From Leptolyngbya sp. FACHB-8 (GTDB lineage: Bacteria > Cyanobacteriota > Cyanobacteriia > Elainellales > Elainellaceae): a DNA stretch of 64,000 bases. The position numbers and the translations under genes are program-made. The stretch lies in the NCBI RefSeq assembly GCF_014695575.1, contig NZ_JACJOO010000062.1, forward strand, positions 1-64,000, read 5' to 3'. Below are positions 46,614-55,711 of this stretch, piece after piece (within the stretch, counting starts at the first letter, position 1; every line of letters starts with the position of its first letter). The notes below the pieces were generated by a model. The model saw only the letters and a program-made list of their open reading frames with translations, did no database searches and had not been told where the DNA came from.

Positions 46614-47951
46614 GTGATATTCAAAAATGAGCGGTTTGACTTTGGCGATCGCTTTCTGCGCTTGTCCTTTGTCAATATAGTGTCAAACCTGATGGTGCCC
46701 TTAGCAGGGTTAGTTGACACCGCTTTTCTGGGGCATTTAGATGACATTCGCTACCTGGGTGGCGTGGCCCTTGGAGCGGTACTCTTCAGCTATCTTTACT
46801 GGACCTTTGGGTTTCTGAGGATGGGTACCACTGGTACCACAGCCCAGGCCGTAGGGCGGGGTGACGACGAAGCCGTCTGGTTGACACTTTTGCGGAATGG
46901 GGCGATCGCGCTCACCGTTGGATTCGGTCTTCTACTGCTGCAATACCCCATCCGAGAGGCCGGATTCTGGTTGCTACAAGCCGCCCCCGAGGTAGAGCAA
47001 GCCGGAAAAAGTTACTACAACGCCCAGATCTGGGGAGCTCCCGCTGCCCTTATGGATTTTGTGCTGGTGGGCTGGTTCCTGGGTCGGGAGCGGGGGCGCA
47101 CTGTTCTGGTGATGTCCCTGGTCAATAACAGCGTGAACGTTGTGTTGAACTATTGGTTCATCTTTCGCCTGGGGATGGCTAGTCAGGGCGCTGGAGCCGC
47201 TACCGCTGTTAGCCAGTACGCCATGATGCTGACCGGATTCTTACTCCTGAGCCGAGAATGGAACTGGGCCAGAATTCGGGCGATCGCCCGCCGACTCCGG
47301 ACCTCCGACACCTTGTTAGCAGACTTCTGGCTCAACAGCAACATCGTCATCCGTACCTTTGCATTAATCAGTACCTTCGCCCTCTTCACCAACTTCAGCG
47401 CCTCTATGGGTACGGTCACCCTGGCTGCTAATACCTTGCTCCTCCAAGTGGTTACCTTTTCTGCTTACTTTGTGGATGGTATTGCTTTTGCCACCGAGAA
47501 TTTTGCGGGTATGTTTTGCGGGGGCGGCAAAGGACAGAAACTTGTAGCGCTCACCCAACTGGCTGGAAGTACCTGTTTAGGGTTGGGGCTGGCGATCGCC
47601 TTAGTCTTCATTAGCTTTCCTGTGCCGCTCTTTGGCCTGCTGACACGCCACAACGATGTCTTGCAGATGGTGCAGCAGTATGTAGGTTGGCTCTTACCCG
47701 TATTGGGATTTGGCTCCCTGGCCTACATGCTTGACGGTTATTTTCTCGGGTTAACGGCAGGGCATACCCTTCGGCAATCGGCTCTGCTTTCAACTCTGGT
47801 GGGGTTTGTGCCATTGGGAGCGATCGCCAGCTTCCTCCATAACCCACATCTGTTATGGCTGGCCTTAAGTGGGTTCATGCTAACCCGTACCCTGACCTTG
47901 GGTTCGCAGCTTTCCGCAACTTTCCACACCCCCTCAGAAGCAAATTCTTAA
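46614..47951 (+). CDS. MATE family efflux transporter (DinF-like)
   Basis: A 445-residue, twelve-helix multidrug/metabolite antiporter of the MATE superfamily. N-terminal N-x-M-V-P-L-A-G-L-V-D-T-A-F-L-G-H-L is the DinF-subfamily signature, and G-T-T-G-T-T-A-Q-A-V-G-R-G-D-D follows. The start is GTG at 46614 with AGGAG 7 nt upstream. The substrate is not inferable. It stands alone between the fasciclin gene (divergent) and cmpR. Confidence 0.9.
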   Translation: MIFKNERFDFGDRFLRLSFVNIVSNLMVPLAGLVDTAFLGHLDDIRYLGGVALGAVLFSYLYWTFGFLRMGTTGTTAQAVGRGDDEAVWLTLLRNGAIALTVGFGLLLLQYPIREAGFWLLQAAPEVEQAGKSYYNAQIWGAPAALMDFVLVGWFLGRERGRTVLVMSLVNNSVNVVLNYWFIFRLGMASQGAGAATAVSQYAMMLTGFLLLSREWNWARIRAIARRLRTSDTLLADFWLNSNIVIRTFALISTFALFTNFSASMGTVTLAANTLLLQVVTFSAYFVDGIAFATENFAGMFCGGGKGQKLVALTQLAGSTCLGLGLAIALVFISFPVPLFGLLTRHNDVLQMVQQYVGWLLPVLGFGSLAYMLDGYFLGLTAGHTLRQSALLSTLVGFVPLGAIASFLHNPHLLWLALSGFMLTRTLTLGSQLSATFHTPSEANS

Positions 47952-47994
47952 ATTTTCACAGGGCTTGTGCAAGTTCACTCTGTTTAGTGCATTC

Positions 47995-48177
47995 TTACTG
48001 AAAGCCTCCCCAAGGGAAAAGCACCATGCCATGGTTAAAGCGATAACCAACCCCATTGGGCTGCTTCGATGAAGCGCGACCGCTCTTCATCGGTTTACCG
48101 CTAAACGCATTGCATGGTGCTGCTGGAAGGGAACGTAACATAGTTGCCATTGCAGATATAATAGCTCCGAAATCCAT
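47995..48177 (-). CDS. Possible small protein divergent from cmpR (60 aa)
   Basis: A 60-codon frame opposite and divergent to cmpR, leaving an 80-bp spacer. The product is basic and ends Y-R-F-N-H-G-M-V-L-F-P-W-G-G-F-Q. There is no recognised domain and the ribosome site is weak. It is the only structure in the 306-bp gap before cmpR. It may be a chance ORF. Confidence 0.3.
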   Translation of the reverse strand: MDFGAIISAMATMLRSLPAAPCNAFSGKPMKSGRASSKQPNGVGYRFNHGMVLFPWGGFQ

Positions 48178-48257
48178 AGAAAAAAATCACTAATTCGTAT
48201 CCCCGTGATAGAATTTTTTCTATGCAATAGGACGATGTCAGTGCTAGGAGAACCCCT

Positions 48258-49178
48258 TTGATTCACGCTACTCTGCACCAGCTCAAAGTTTTCGAAGCGA
48301 CAGCTCGGCACGGCAGTTTCACCCGTGCCGCCGAAGAACTTTACCTTACTCAGCCAACGGTTTCGATGCAGGTCAAGCAGTTGACCAAGTCCATCGGTTT
48401 ACCTTTGTTTGAGCAAGTAGGCAAGCGGCTTTATCTGACCGATGCAGGGCGCGAACTCTTCAACACCTGCAAAGAAATTTTTAGCCAACTTGAGCAGCTA
48501 GAGATGACCGTTGCCGACCTCAAGGGGATGAAGCAGGGTAAGCTGCGGTTGGCTGTTATCACAACAGCAAAATACTTCCTACCCCGCTTGTTGGGGCCGT
48601 TTTGTCAGAAATATCCTGGGGTTGATATTTCACTGATTGTCACCAACCATGAGCGGGTTATTGATCGCCTGGCCAACAACCAGGATGACCTCTACGTCAT
48701 GAGTCAGCTCCCCGACAACCTGGATATTAAAGCTCAGCCTTTTCTAGATAACCCGCTCGTTGTCGTAGCCCCTCGCAACCACCCCCTAGTTGGAGTGAAA
48801 GACATCTCACTAGAACGGTTATGTGAGGAAACGTTTATCATGCGAGAGCCGGGGTCTGGTACGCGCCGCGCCTTCCACCACATGCTAGACGAGAAGGATT
48901 TGGAGGTAAAAGTACGGCTGGAACTGGGTAGCAATGAGGCAATTAAGCAGGCGATCGCCGGTGGCTTAGGGCTCTCGGTTCTCTCTCGCCACACCTTGAC
49001 TCCCGAGTCCTCCAACACAGAGTTTGCCGTTCTAGATGTCCAGGGCTTCCCAATTCAGCGGAAGTGGTATGTCGTGAACCTGGCAGGCAAACAACTCTCT
49101 GTCGTCGCCCAAACCTTTTTCGAATATTTGCTGATGGCTGCCCCTCAGTTGATGGAGACAGGCATCATCAATGTATAA
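48258..49178 (+). CDS. cmpR: LysR-type regulator, CmpR-like
   Basis: A 306-residue DNA-binding regulator. The N-terminal winged HTH (about residues 5-65) has T-L-H-Q-L-K-V-F-E and S-F-T-R-A-A-E-E-L-x-L-T-Q-P-T-V-S-M-Q. The effector domain contains A-V-I-T-T-A-K-Y-F-L-P-R-L-L-G-P-F, L-D-N-P-L-V-V-V-A-P and L-G-S-N-E-A-I-K-Q-A-I-A-G-G-L-G. These match CmpR, which activates bicarbonate-transport genes under low CO2, better than other LysR proteins; RbcR is the main alternative. The start is TTG at 48258 with AGGAG 7 nt upstream. No cmpABCD genes are adjacent, so control is in trans. Confidence 0.8.
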   Translation: MIHATLHQLKVFEATARHGSFTRAAEELYLTQPTVSMQVKQLTKSIGLPLFEQVGKRLYLTDAGRELFNTCKEIFSQLEQLEMTVADLKGMKQGKLRLAVITTAKYFLPRLLGPFCQKYPGVDISLIVTNHERVIDRLANNQDDLYVMSQLPDNLDIKAQPFLDNPLVVVAPRNHPLVGVKDISLERLCEETFIMREPGSGTRRAFHHMLDEKDLEVKVRLELGSNEAIKQAIAGGLGLSVLSRHTLTPESSNTEFAVLDVQGFPIQRKWYVVNLAGKQLSVVAQTFFEYLLMAAPQLMETGIINV

Positions 49179-49181
49179 AAA

Positions 49182-49204
49182 AGACTGGGTTTTTGACCCA
49201 GTCT
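49182..49204. terminator. Terminator hairpin 1 between convergent genes
   Basis: Stem AGACTGGGT / ACCCAGTCT has loop TTTTG. On the minus strand it is followed by a T-run, so it serves the 136-codon gene on that strand. Confidence 0.75.
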
Positions 49205-49218
49205 GCGTAAAAATACCG

Positions 49219-49256
49219 AAAGGGTTAGCTCTTCAAATGAGAGCTTATCCCTTTTT
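49219..49256 (+). terminator. cmpR terminator
   Basis: Stem AAAGGGTTAGCTCT (49219-49232) pairs with AGAGCTTATCCCTTT (49240-49254), with one bulge, and is followed by T5. It overlaps the stop codon of the opposing gene. Confidence 0.8.
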
Positions 49257-49665
49257 AGCGTTTGCGCATATCACGAGCCATGCTGCGGAACATGTCCATG
49301 CTCGTGTCAGAACGGCGGCGATCGGTCAGCGGCTCTGACGCACCGTTAGCAGCGGTTCCATTACTGGTGGCTCCGTTGCTGGAAGCCCCATTCTGCGTTA
49401 GTACCTGGCTAACATCTACCAGGTTGCCGTTCACAGCCATCTTGCCCAGAGCAGAAACAGATTCAACCCGCTCAAACTCCTTAGGACTACTGAAGGTTTT
49501 CGGGAAGGTGCGCTTCACAACCTTGGCAGTTCTCATGTACTCGATGTCGCCAAAAGTCTTGGCATCATCAGCCTCGAGGAAATAAGCGACTGGCTTGTTT
49601 GCATTCGTCTGGACGCTTGCGTCCTGGTTCTTGTTGCCGTTGAACCAACCAAAAAGTCCTGCCAT
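49255..49665 (-). CDS. Conserved cyanobacterial hypothetical protein (136 aa)
   Basis: A soluble protein. The start at 49665 (M-A-G-L-F-G-W-F) gives the hydrophobic/aromatic N-terminus usual for this type. The first 80 residues hold a conserved core Y-F-L-E-A-D-D-A-K-T-F-G-D-I-E-Y-M-R-T-A. This is followed by K-R-T-F-P-K-T and an Asn/Gly/Ala-rich, probably disordered linker. The tail is charged and Met-rich (M-D-M-F-R-S-M-A-R-D-M-R-K-R). No membrane helix or catalytic motif. Function not recognised. Confidence 0.65.
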   Translation of the reverse strand: MAGLFGWFNGNKNQDASVQTNANKPVAYFLEADDAKTFGDIEYMRTAKVVKRTFPKTFSSPKEFERVESVSALGKMAVNGNLVDVSQVLTQNGASSNGATSNGTAANGASEPLTDRRRSDTSMDMFRSMARDMRKR

Positions 49666-50028
49666 TGTGTTTGTAAGCAATAAAAAATTACAGTCATTTA
49701 CATTATGTTACCTGAACTCATCCATTAGATGGTTGCAAAGATTACATCCTTCCAAATTCTGCAGAACTTTTTGAAGCACTTCTCATTTTTCTAGCCTGAG
49801 TTCGAGTTATGGGCATTTGGGCTTATCCCGAACTGAGGTTTTACAGCGCTTGAAAAGCGCTGTAAAACCTGGTTGTTTTTGGGAGAGCCGCGCTCCGCAC
49901 AGCTCTCACAAAAACAACCGTGGCTGATTCAAGCGCCAAGCGCTGTAAGGGTGAGCCACTGCTCATTTCAATCAGCACCCAACGCATGGAATTGGTATTG
50001 CAAGGGAGTGATATGATCAAGCACAAGC
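49666..50028. other. Intergenic stretch upstream of the riboswitch
   Basis: It holds a core-less family E repeat (49795-49840) directly abutting a family C copy (49841-49948). A TATGAT box at 50012-50017 lies 12 bp before the riboswitch and is a plausible -10 element. Nothing else is recognised. Confidence 0.5.
49795..49948. repeat. Family E remnant abutting family C copy 2
   Basis: 49795-49840 carries the family E ends (GAGTTCGAGTTATG / CTTATCCCGAACTGAGG) without the inner stems. 49841-49948 is a family C element in opposite orientation to the other two copies, beginning TTACAGCGCTTG and ending AAGCGCTGTAA, with the G-A-G-A-G-C-C / AGCTCTC core. Confidence 0.75.
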
Positions 50029-50129
50029 TAGGGGTGCCTGCTACAGCAGGCTGAGATCATACCCTTGGAACCTGCGTTCTGGTCAGTAAAATGGCCAGAC
50101 CACTGGGTAATGCCAGCGGAGGGAAGCGT
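50029..50129 (+). promoter_or_regulatory. TPP riboswitch (THI element)
   Basis: All conserved blocks occur in order: AGGGGTGCC (50029-), GGCTGAGAT (50049-), ACCCTTGGAACCTG (50061-), a variable hairpin (GGTC...GACC, about 50080-50100), then GGGTAATGCCAGCGGAGGGAA (50105-). This is the thiamine-pyrophosphate-sensing aptamer. It lies about 255 nt ahead of the SSS transporter start. A stem at 50304-50346 between them may belong to the expression platform. Confidence 0.95.
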
Positions 50130-50303
50130 TGATTGCGGTCTTGGATACCACGACGACGAAACGCACCATTGTGACGTGATGCCACCATCCCAAGGTTGTT
50201 TGGATGCGGGCGATCGCTCCATTCTCCCCATGCATGTCTACAGAACATGACGGGGTAGAACTTTCGTTCGGTGTAATCAGGGCACACCTCGCCTCTAGCG
50301 TTC

Positions 50304-50346
50304 TGTCCGATTTTTGGGGGCTCTTCGCCCCTCAGAAAATCGGACA
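50304..50346 (+). repeat. Hairpin between riboswitch and transporter gene
   Basis: The outer stem TGTCCGATTTT pairs with AAAATCGGACA, with an inner GGGG/CCCC helix and a small loop. No T-tail follows. It could be part of the riboswitch output (ribosome access) or one of the intergenic palindromes. Confidence 0.6.
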
Positions 50347-50382
50347 CAGCATTTGCGTTTGATTTTGGATGAGGTGCTTGTA

Positions 50383-51891
50383 ATGTCCATCGAATCTATC
50401 AGCGTGCTGGTGTTATTAGTTACGGCAGGGCTATTTGCCCTGATGGGATTTCTCTACACCAGCCGCCAGACCATTAACTTAGAAGAATTTGTGGTCAGCC
50501 GTAACCGTTTCGGGATTGGCATGACCTTTGCAACAATCGTTGCCTCCGCCATGGGGGTATGGATTCTATTTAGTCCCCCACAGGTTGGCGCAACCAACGG
50601 CATTACTGGAGTTATTGGCTATGGCATTGGCTCAGCCATGCCAATTGCCATGCTGGCCTTTGCAGGACCACGGATACGGCGCATTTTGCCGAATGGGCAC
50701 TCATTGAATGAGTTTGTATTGCTGCGGTTTGGCAACGCCATGTATCTACTCACCTTAGGGGTGATCGTGTTTTACATGTTCATTTACCTGAGTGCTGAGT
50801 TGACCGCGATCGCCAAAGCCGTTCAAATCCTGGCAAATGTTCCCCTGGGCTGGACAGCGTTGGTGGTAATTACTGCCACCTTCCTCTACACCACGGCAGG
50901 GGGGTTGCAATCCACAATCTTCACGGATGCCGTACAGTTCGTCATTATTGTGCCATTGCTACTGATTAGCCTTTGGGTTGCAGCCAGCAATCTGGGTGGT
51001 TGGCAGGCCGCTTTAGAACCCATTCAGGCAAAGGCTCCAGAACTATTGTCCTGGTCTAATATTTCGGGCATTAAGTTTGGTTTGACATTGCTCATCGCCA
51101 TCACAGCGGCCGAAACTTTTAACCAGAGTAACTGGCAGCGAGTTTACGCTAGCCGCACCGGCAAAACCGTGCAAAAAGCATTTCTCTATAGCGCCCTCGT
51201 CATTGTCCCCATGATCATGGTTGCAGGAGCTCTGGGGCTGTTAGCGATGCACTTTGGCTTCAATGATGATCGCGCCTTCTTTTCCCTCATTCAAGAGCTA
51301 CGGTTGCCCCTAGCCTTTGTCATGCTGGTACTGGTGCTGGCCCTGGCTCTGGTGATGAGTACTCTGTCATCTCTATTGAATGGCATCACCAGCGTCTTCA
51401 CTGTGGACCTGGTGCGACTGTTTCCCCAGATGCAACGGGAAGGCATACTACGGGCCTCTCGGGTGCTGACGGTTGCCGTAGGCATTCCCGCCATTCTCAT
51501 CGCGGCTCGGGGTTATGACGTGCTGTATCTCTTCTTGCTGGCCGATCTCATCTGTGCCGGGGCCTTCGCCCCTGTAATTCTAGGTCTCTACTCCCGCCAT
51601 CTGACGGGAAGAGTTGCGCTGGCCGGAGCCCTGTTAGGAATCCTCACGGGGGCCCTCTATTTTCCTGCTCCAGACTTTAGTGCCTGGTTACCTATCCCAA
51701 TGGGAGGTGATTTGCTGGTCAGCTTTGCAGCGGCACTCGTGGTCTCTACTGGGATAGTGGGTGCAGGCATCGCTCTGGCTCGCACCCAAAACAAGCAACC
51801 GTTTGACTTTAGCCGCCTTCAGGAGCGGGTACACTCCTACAGCCCTGAGCCCCTGGAGGAAATTTCCCAGGCAACAGGCGACATTCAGTAA
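50383..51891 (+). CDS. Sodium/solute symporter (SSS) family, TPP-regulated
   Basis: A 502-residue integral membrane protein with about 13 helices and the SSS hallmarks: N-terminal R-Q-T-I-N-L-E-E-F-V-V-S-R-N, G-A-T-N-G-I-T-G, T-T-A-G-G-L-Q-S-T-I-F-T-D-A-V-Q-F and Q-S-N-W-Q-R. The start at 50383 (M-S-I-E-S-I) has GAGGTG 6 nt upstream. The 5' TPP riboswitch strongly implies uptake of thiamine or its pyrimidine precursor HMP. SSS members under THI control have been called ThiV, but the exact substrate is inference. Two terminators follow. Confidence 0.85.
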   Translation: MSIESISVLVLLVTAGLFALMGFLYTSRQTINLEEFVVSRNRFGIGMTFATIVASAMGVWILFSPPQVGATNGITGVIGYGIGSAMPIAMLAFAGPRIRRILPNGHSLNEFVLLRFGNAMYLLTLGVIVFYMFIYLSAELTAIAKAVQILANVPLGWTALVVITATFLYTTAGGLQSTIFTDAVQFVIIVPLLLISLWVAASNLGGWQAALEPIQAKAPELLSWSNISGIKFGLTLLIAITAAETFNQSNWQRVYASRTGKTVQKAFLYSALVIVPMIMVAGALGLLAMHFGFNDDRAFFSLIQELRLPLAFVMLVLVLALALVMSTLSSLLNGITSVFTVDLVRLFPQMQREGILRASRVLTVAVGIPAILIAARGYDVLYLFLLADLICAGAFAPVILGLYSRHLTGRVALAGALLGILTGALYFPAPDFSAWLPIPMGGDLLVSFAAALVVSTGIVGAGIALARTQNKQPFDFSRLQERVHSYSPEPLEEISQATGDIQ

Positions 51892-51939
51892 AGCCTTTTA
51901 GGGCTGGTGGTGCGATCGCCAACCCTGAGAGGCAACAAA

Positions 51940-52024
51940 AAAGCGTGAGAACTATGGCTCCACGCTTTCTTTCACTGAGAAAAATCTTGAAAAAATAGGG
52001 ATTGACAGAATCAATCCCTATTTT
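51940..52024. terminator. Two terminator hairpins after the SSS gene
   Basis: Hairpin 1: AAAGCGTG / CACGCTTT (51940-51947, 51961-51968), then T-rich sequence. Hairpin 2: exact 14-nt arms 51992-52005 / 52011-52024 with loop CAGAA, A-run before and T-run within the stem. The remaining stretch to 52334 has no credible gene. Confidence 0.8.
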
Positions 52025-52334
52025 CGTTATTTAAGCTACGTAACAATGTCGAATCAGGTGGTAACAATAAACCAACCGTAAGCCTTACAGCTTTACTAGA
52101 TGAGCGTAACACCCACCCATTCCACTCCAGTTCCGCAACGGTATTTTTTCTAATCTTCCGAAATTGCCAAGGAATAACTTGTATTCATCAGTAACTCGAA
52201 GAGAATTGAAATACCACAACTACCAAAGGCATCTGAAGTTTACAAAGCTGCTGGGGACTGATGAGTAGAGTCTCCAGCCTGACTACAACAGGGAAAAACA
52301 CGGCACCGGGAGGCAACGATGCAAGAGAAGACTA

Positions 52335-52646
52335 CTAGCTACCTAAGGCAACAGGCAGCATGTCAGACTCTTCATCCGTGCGCAGGCTGGGAAATAGGAA
52401 ATGGTTCTCCTCCACATACTGCGCTCCAAACAGACCCTTCTCGGCCCAGAAGTACCGATCCGTGGTATGCTCGTTACGCTTTACAAGCAATAGTGCGGGA
52501 GGAGCAATTCCTTCAGCGTGAATGAACTTCCGGGCAGCAGTTACAGGCTTATCTTCGCCACACTCGATGCTAAACTGAGGTACGGATTCTAATATCCGAC
52601 GGCCTTCCAAACGACGACGGCTCTTACGTTTGCGTCTCCTTGCCAA
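52335..52646 (-). CDS. DUF3155 domain protein
   Basis: A 103-residue protein of the cyanobacteria-specific DUF3155 family. It has a very basic start (residues 1-18), then I-L-E-S-V-P-Q-F and E-C-G-E-D-K-P-V-T-A-A-R-K-F-I, followed by L-V-K-R-N-E-H-T-T-D-R-Y-F-W-A-E-K-G-L-F-G-A-Q-Y. The start is TTG at 52646, with two overlapping GGAGG sites just upstream, the better spaced 8 nt away. The basic tail suggests nucleic-acid or ribosome association, but the role is unknown. It is divergent from the histidine kinase gene. Confidence 0.85.
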   Translation of the reverse strand: MARRRKRKSRRRLEGRRILESVPQFSIECGEDKPVTAARKFIHAEGIAPPALLLVKRNEHTTDRYFWAEKGLFGAQYVEENHFLFPSLRTDEESDMLPVALGS

Positions 52647-52904
52647 CCTCCTGACCTCCTCTCTGCTACGATAGATGTAACTCTGGTTACAAAATAGATT
52701 GACGGTCGCTAGTATACCGTCTTAGGTATGAGATTTCAACTTCTTTTAAGCTTGCATTACAAAACATTACACAAACTCCGTTATCTATCTTTATTATTAA
52801 TGCTTAATAGTAGGCGGATCGGGTTTAGAGCGAGCCTAGGCTAGAGCTCAATGCGATCGCCTTGATCCCTTACAGATTCTTCATTTTGGTTCAACTTGGT
52901 TGTG

Positions 52905-54308
52905 ATGTTTGCGAGCCCAGACTTCGTCACCCTTTGCCAGGCCCAGATTGCGCTACTGACACAAGGGTTAGGGGCAGCGTTGAGTGTCGTCTACCTAACG
53001 GAAGAGGTAGCTGGAGATGCGACTGCAAATCTGGTACCAATTGCCGCCCATCCAGACACCATTTTTAGCCGTGATCCGGCCAGTGTCTTTTCCCTGCTTG
53101 CTCTAGATGCATCCGATGGCTTACATCCTCATCCCTCTCATAAGGGGGAGGCCATGGTATTTCCTCAAGTGGGGCAGCCTGTATTACCGGGTTCTCCCAA
53201 TGGGAACGCACCGGAGGTGGAAGCCCAGGAGCAAACGTCTATTTTTGGCATGCCCTTACCCATGGCTCAGCGAATGATGGTGCCGCTCGTTCATGAAGGG
53301 GTTGTGTTGGGCTTGTTGGTGACGGCCCGCTCAGATCGTCCGTGGGGCGAAGTGGAACAGGATCAGATCGAACGGGTTGCCCGAACGTTGGCGATCGCCT
53401 GTGTCATGGATCGTCGTGCCGCCTGGAACGATCACAGCTTGCATCAGCTACAACAATTGCAAGCTCAGCAGCATGAACTCTTCGACAACCTGCTTCATCA
53501 GTTCCGAAACCCTCTGATGGCGTTGCGAACCTTTGGAAAAGTATTGCTGAAACGGCTTGCCCCTAATAACAAGAGTCGTGACCTGGCTGAGGGTATTGTT
53601 CGAGAAAGCGAACATTTACAAGACTTGCTCAAGCAATTTGAACAAGTGGTTGATCTGCAGCCCGTAGAACTTTTACCCGGTCAAGAGGAGAGCCATCCTC
53701 CAGAAAACTGGCGCAATAACCCAAAGGCCCTGGCCAGTTCTACTGGAGTACCGCTCTTACCGGGCGTCAATGCCCTGACCCCAGCACAACTGCAACCGAT
53801 CGCCTGTGAGTTAACCGATATTTTGCAGCCCTTACTGAATTCGGCTCGGGCGATCGCCCAGGATCGTCGTCTCCAACTGCTCATCCTCATACCCGAAGGC
53901 GTGCCAGCCATTGAAGCCGATCCAGGAGCGTTGCGGGAAGCCTTCAACAACTTGATCGATAACGCTCTAAAATACACCCCATCTGGCGGGAAAGTCGAAG
54001 TTTTAGCAGGGTTGAGGCGTCAACGGAATGGAATTAACTTTCAGGGCCTTGCCATCATTGATAACGGTCCAGGAATTCCCCAAGGCGACCAAACCCGATT
54101 ATTTGAGCGGCACTTTCGAGGTATCCAGGCAACCTCCGATATTCCTGGTACTGGCCTGGGTTTAGCCATTACCCATGACCTGATCCAGCGGATGCGAGGA
54201 GAAGTTGAAGCATTCAGTCCGGCGGGGGCCAGTGGGTTACTGCCCGACGAGGAGGATGGCGATCGCGGCACTGCATTTATTGTCTGGCTCCCAGAAGCTA
54301 GTCATTGA
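52905..54308 (+). CDS. GAF-domain sensor histidine kinase
   Basis: A 467-residue soluble kinase. The N-terminal GAF-like sensor (about residues 5-165) is split by a Pro/Gly-rich insertion near 80-105. A HisKA dimerisation helix then carries the phosphoacceptor His198 in H-Q-F-R-N-P-L. The HATPase domain (about 320-465) has N-L-I-D-N-A-L-K-Y, D-N-G-P-G-I-P and G-T-G-L-G-L-A-I. No membrane helix. The start is ATG 52905; a TTG three codons upstream is an alternative. No response regulator is adjacent, so it is an orphan kinase. Confidence 0.9.
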   Translation: MFASPDFVTLCQAQIALLTQGLGAALSVVYLTEEVAGDATANLVPIAAHPDTIFSRDPASVFSLLALDASDGLHPHPSHKGEAMVFPQVGQPVLPGSPNGNAPEVEAQEQTSIFGMPLPMAQRMMVPLVHEGVVLGLLVTARSDRPWGEVEQDQIERVARTLAIACVMDRRAAWNDHSLHQLQQLQAQQHELFDNLLHQFRNPLMALRTFGKVLLKRLAPNNKSRDLAEGIVRESEHLQDLLKQFEQVVDLQPVELLPGQEESHPPENWRNNPKALASSTGVPLLPGVNALTPAQLQPIACELTDILQPLLNSARAIAQDRRLQLLILIPEGVPAIEADPGALREAFNNLIDNALKYTPSGGKVEVLAGLRRQRNGINFQGLAIIDNGPGIPQGDQTRLFERHFRGIQATSDIPGTGLGLAITHDLIQRMRGEVEAFSPAGASGLLPDEEDGDRGTAFIVWLPEASH

Positions 54309-54391
54309 GCAAGACTGAGCCCCCTACTAAATGCTTGTGATGAGTGTGGCGTGTGAAACACACACTCAACAATTTACGAATCGCATGACGT

Positions 54392-54429
54392 AAAGAAAAT
54401 GCGCCGTGCTTTGCACGACGCACTTCTTT
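54392..54429. terminator. Bidirectional terminator between HK and RTX genes
   Basis: AAAGAAAATGCGCCGTGC (54392-54409) pairs with GCACGACGCACTTCTTT (54413-54429), with two mismatches and loop TTT. A/T runs on both sides suit both strands. Confidence 0.75.
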
Positions 54430-54450
54430 TAGTTCTCGACAGAGTTGTGA

Positions 54451-55419
54451 TTAGAGGTATTGCACAAAGCTTCCACCCAGATTGAAGCGAGTGGTGTTTT
54501 TGAGAACTCCAATCAGTTCATCACGCTGGGTTCCTGGCTTATCGAAGAAGATGCCTAGGTCCTGGTCACTAAAACCCGCTCCCAAACGTCTGACAAAATA
54601 ATTATTCCGGTTTCCACTTAACTGAAGAACATCTTGTTGAGTATTGAATCCGGCAATCACGGCATAATCATTCAGGCCTGCGTTAGCTGCCCGCAGATCG
54701 TCGTAGTAGACGCGAGTTGCATCACCCAGAGCATAGGTATCCCGGTCCTGTCCTCCATTGAGGATGTCCCGTTCATTGAAACCAGGCCGAGTACTGGCAG
54801 AGCTGACGCCAACTAATAGGTCATCACCACTTTCACCCAGCAATACATCGGTTCCAACATTGCCATAAAGTTGGTCATTGCTAATACCACCATACAGGGT
54901 GTCGTTTCCAGCACCCCCGTTTAGGCTGTCATTACCGCCATCGCCGTAAACACTATCGTTGCCAATACCGCCGTATAGCTCGTCCTGATCATCTTCACCC
55001 TTGAGCAGGTCGTTTCCGGCGTCTCCCAGCAGCACGTCGTCATCATCACCGCCGTAGAGTTCGTCGTTATCATTGCCACCACGAATCAGGTCATCGCCAT
55101 CTTCACCAGCAATGCGATCGCGCCCATTCTGGCCGTTCAAGCGATCAGCGTTACCGCCACCATAAACGGTGTCATTACCACTGCCACCGAGGACGTCATC
55201 GCGGCCACCCCCACCATAAATGGTGTCATCATCATCGCCACCATCCAGGTTGTCATCGCCATCATTGCCGTAGATTAGATCTTCGTCGTCATCACCGTAA
55301 ATCTCATCTTCGCCACCACCGCCCTCTAGGCGATCGTCACCTTCATAGCCATAAATTAGATCATCGTTGGTGGTACCGATGATGCGATCGTTCAATGGAG
55401 TACCGTATCGAATTGCCAT
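54451..55419 (-). CDS. RTX (hemolysin-type calcium-binding repeat) protein
   Basis: A 322-residue very acidic protein. About 20 consecutive nonapeptide-type repeats (G-G-x-G-x-D-x-L/I-x) from residue 7 to about 205 form a Ca-binding beta roll. A non-repetitive C-terminal domain (205-322) then has D-R-D-T-Y-A-L-G and V-I-A-G-F-N-x-x-Q-D-V-L-Q-L, typical of cyanobacterial extracellular RTX tails. No signal peptide, as expected for type I secretion, but no T1SS genes are in the window. No enzymatic domain is present, so it may be structural or surface-associated. Confidence 0.9.
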   Translation of the reverse strand: MAIRYGTPLNDRIIGTTNDDLIYGYEGDDRLEGGGGEDEIYGDDDEDLIYGNDGDDNLDGGDDDDTIYGGGGRDDVLGGSGNDTVYGGGNADRLNGQNGRDRIAGEDGDDLIRGGNDNDELYGGDDDDVLLGDAGNDLLKGEDDQDELYGGIGNDSVYGDGGNDSLNGGAGNDTLYGGISNDQLYGNVGTDVLLGESGDDLLVGVSSASTRPGFNERDILNGGQDRDTYALGDATRVYYDDLRAANAGLNDYAVIAGFNTQQDVLQLSGNRNNYFVRRLGAGFSDQDLGIFFDKPGTQRDELIGVLKNTTRFNLGGSFVQYL

Positions 55420-55711
55420 AGGAAAAATGCTACACGAGGGTATTTAGAAAACAAATGTTGCGTTTAGCTTTGAACAAGATCCTGCTCAAACTTCAAGCCC
55501 AGGTCGTTTTTGAATTTGGTATCGCTTCTTGCACCTTGGAATTAACAGAACTGTAGCATTCAGCCAAAAAGGCACAAATCCCGCCACAGTTCTATCCAAT
55601 CGGGTGAAGCAACCGGGTGAAGTTAGTGTAGAAGTTGCTCGTTTCTGCGCCGCTTATTTGTTAGGACGCATCTTTAGAACGCAGGTTCCTGAAACCAAAC
55701 TGAGGCCAACA
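55420..55711. other. Intergenic stretch upstream of the RTX gene
   Basis: Should contain the RTX gene promoter. A 78-codon frame at 55529-55765 runs into the family C element and is not credible. Nothing else recognised. Confidence 0.45.
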
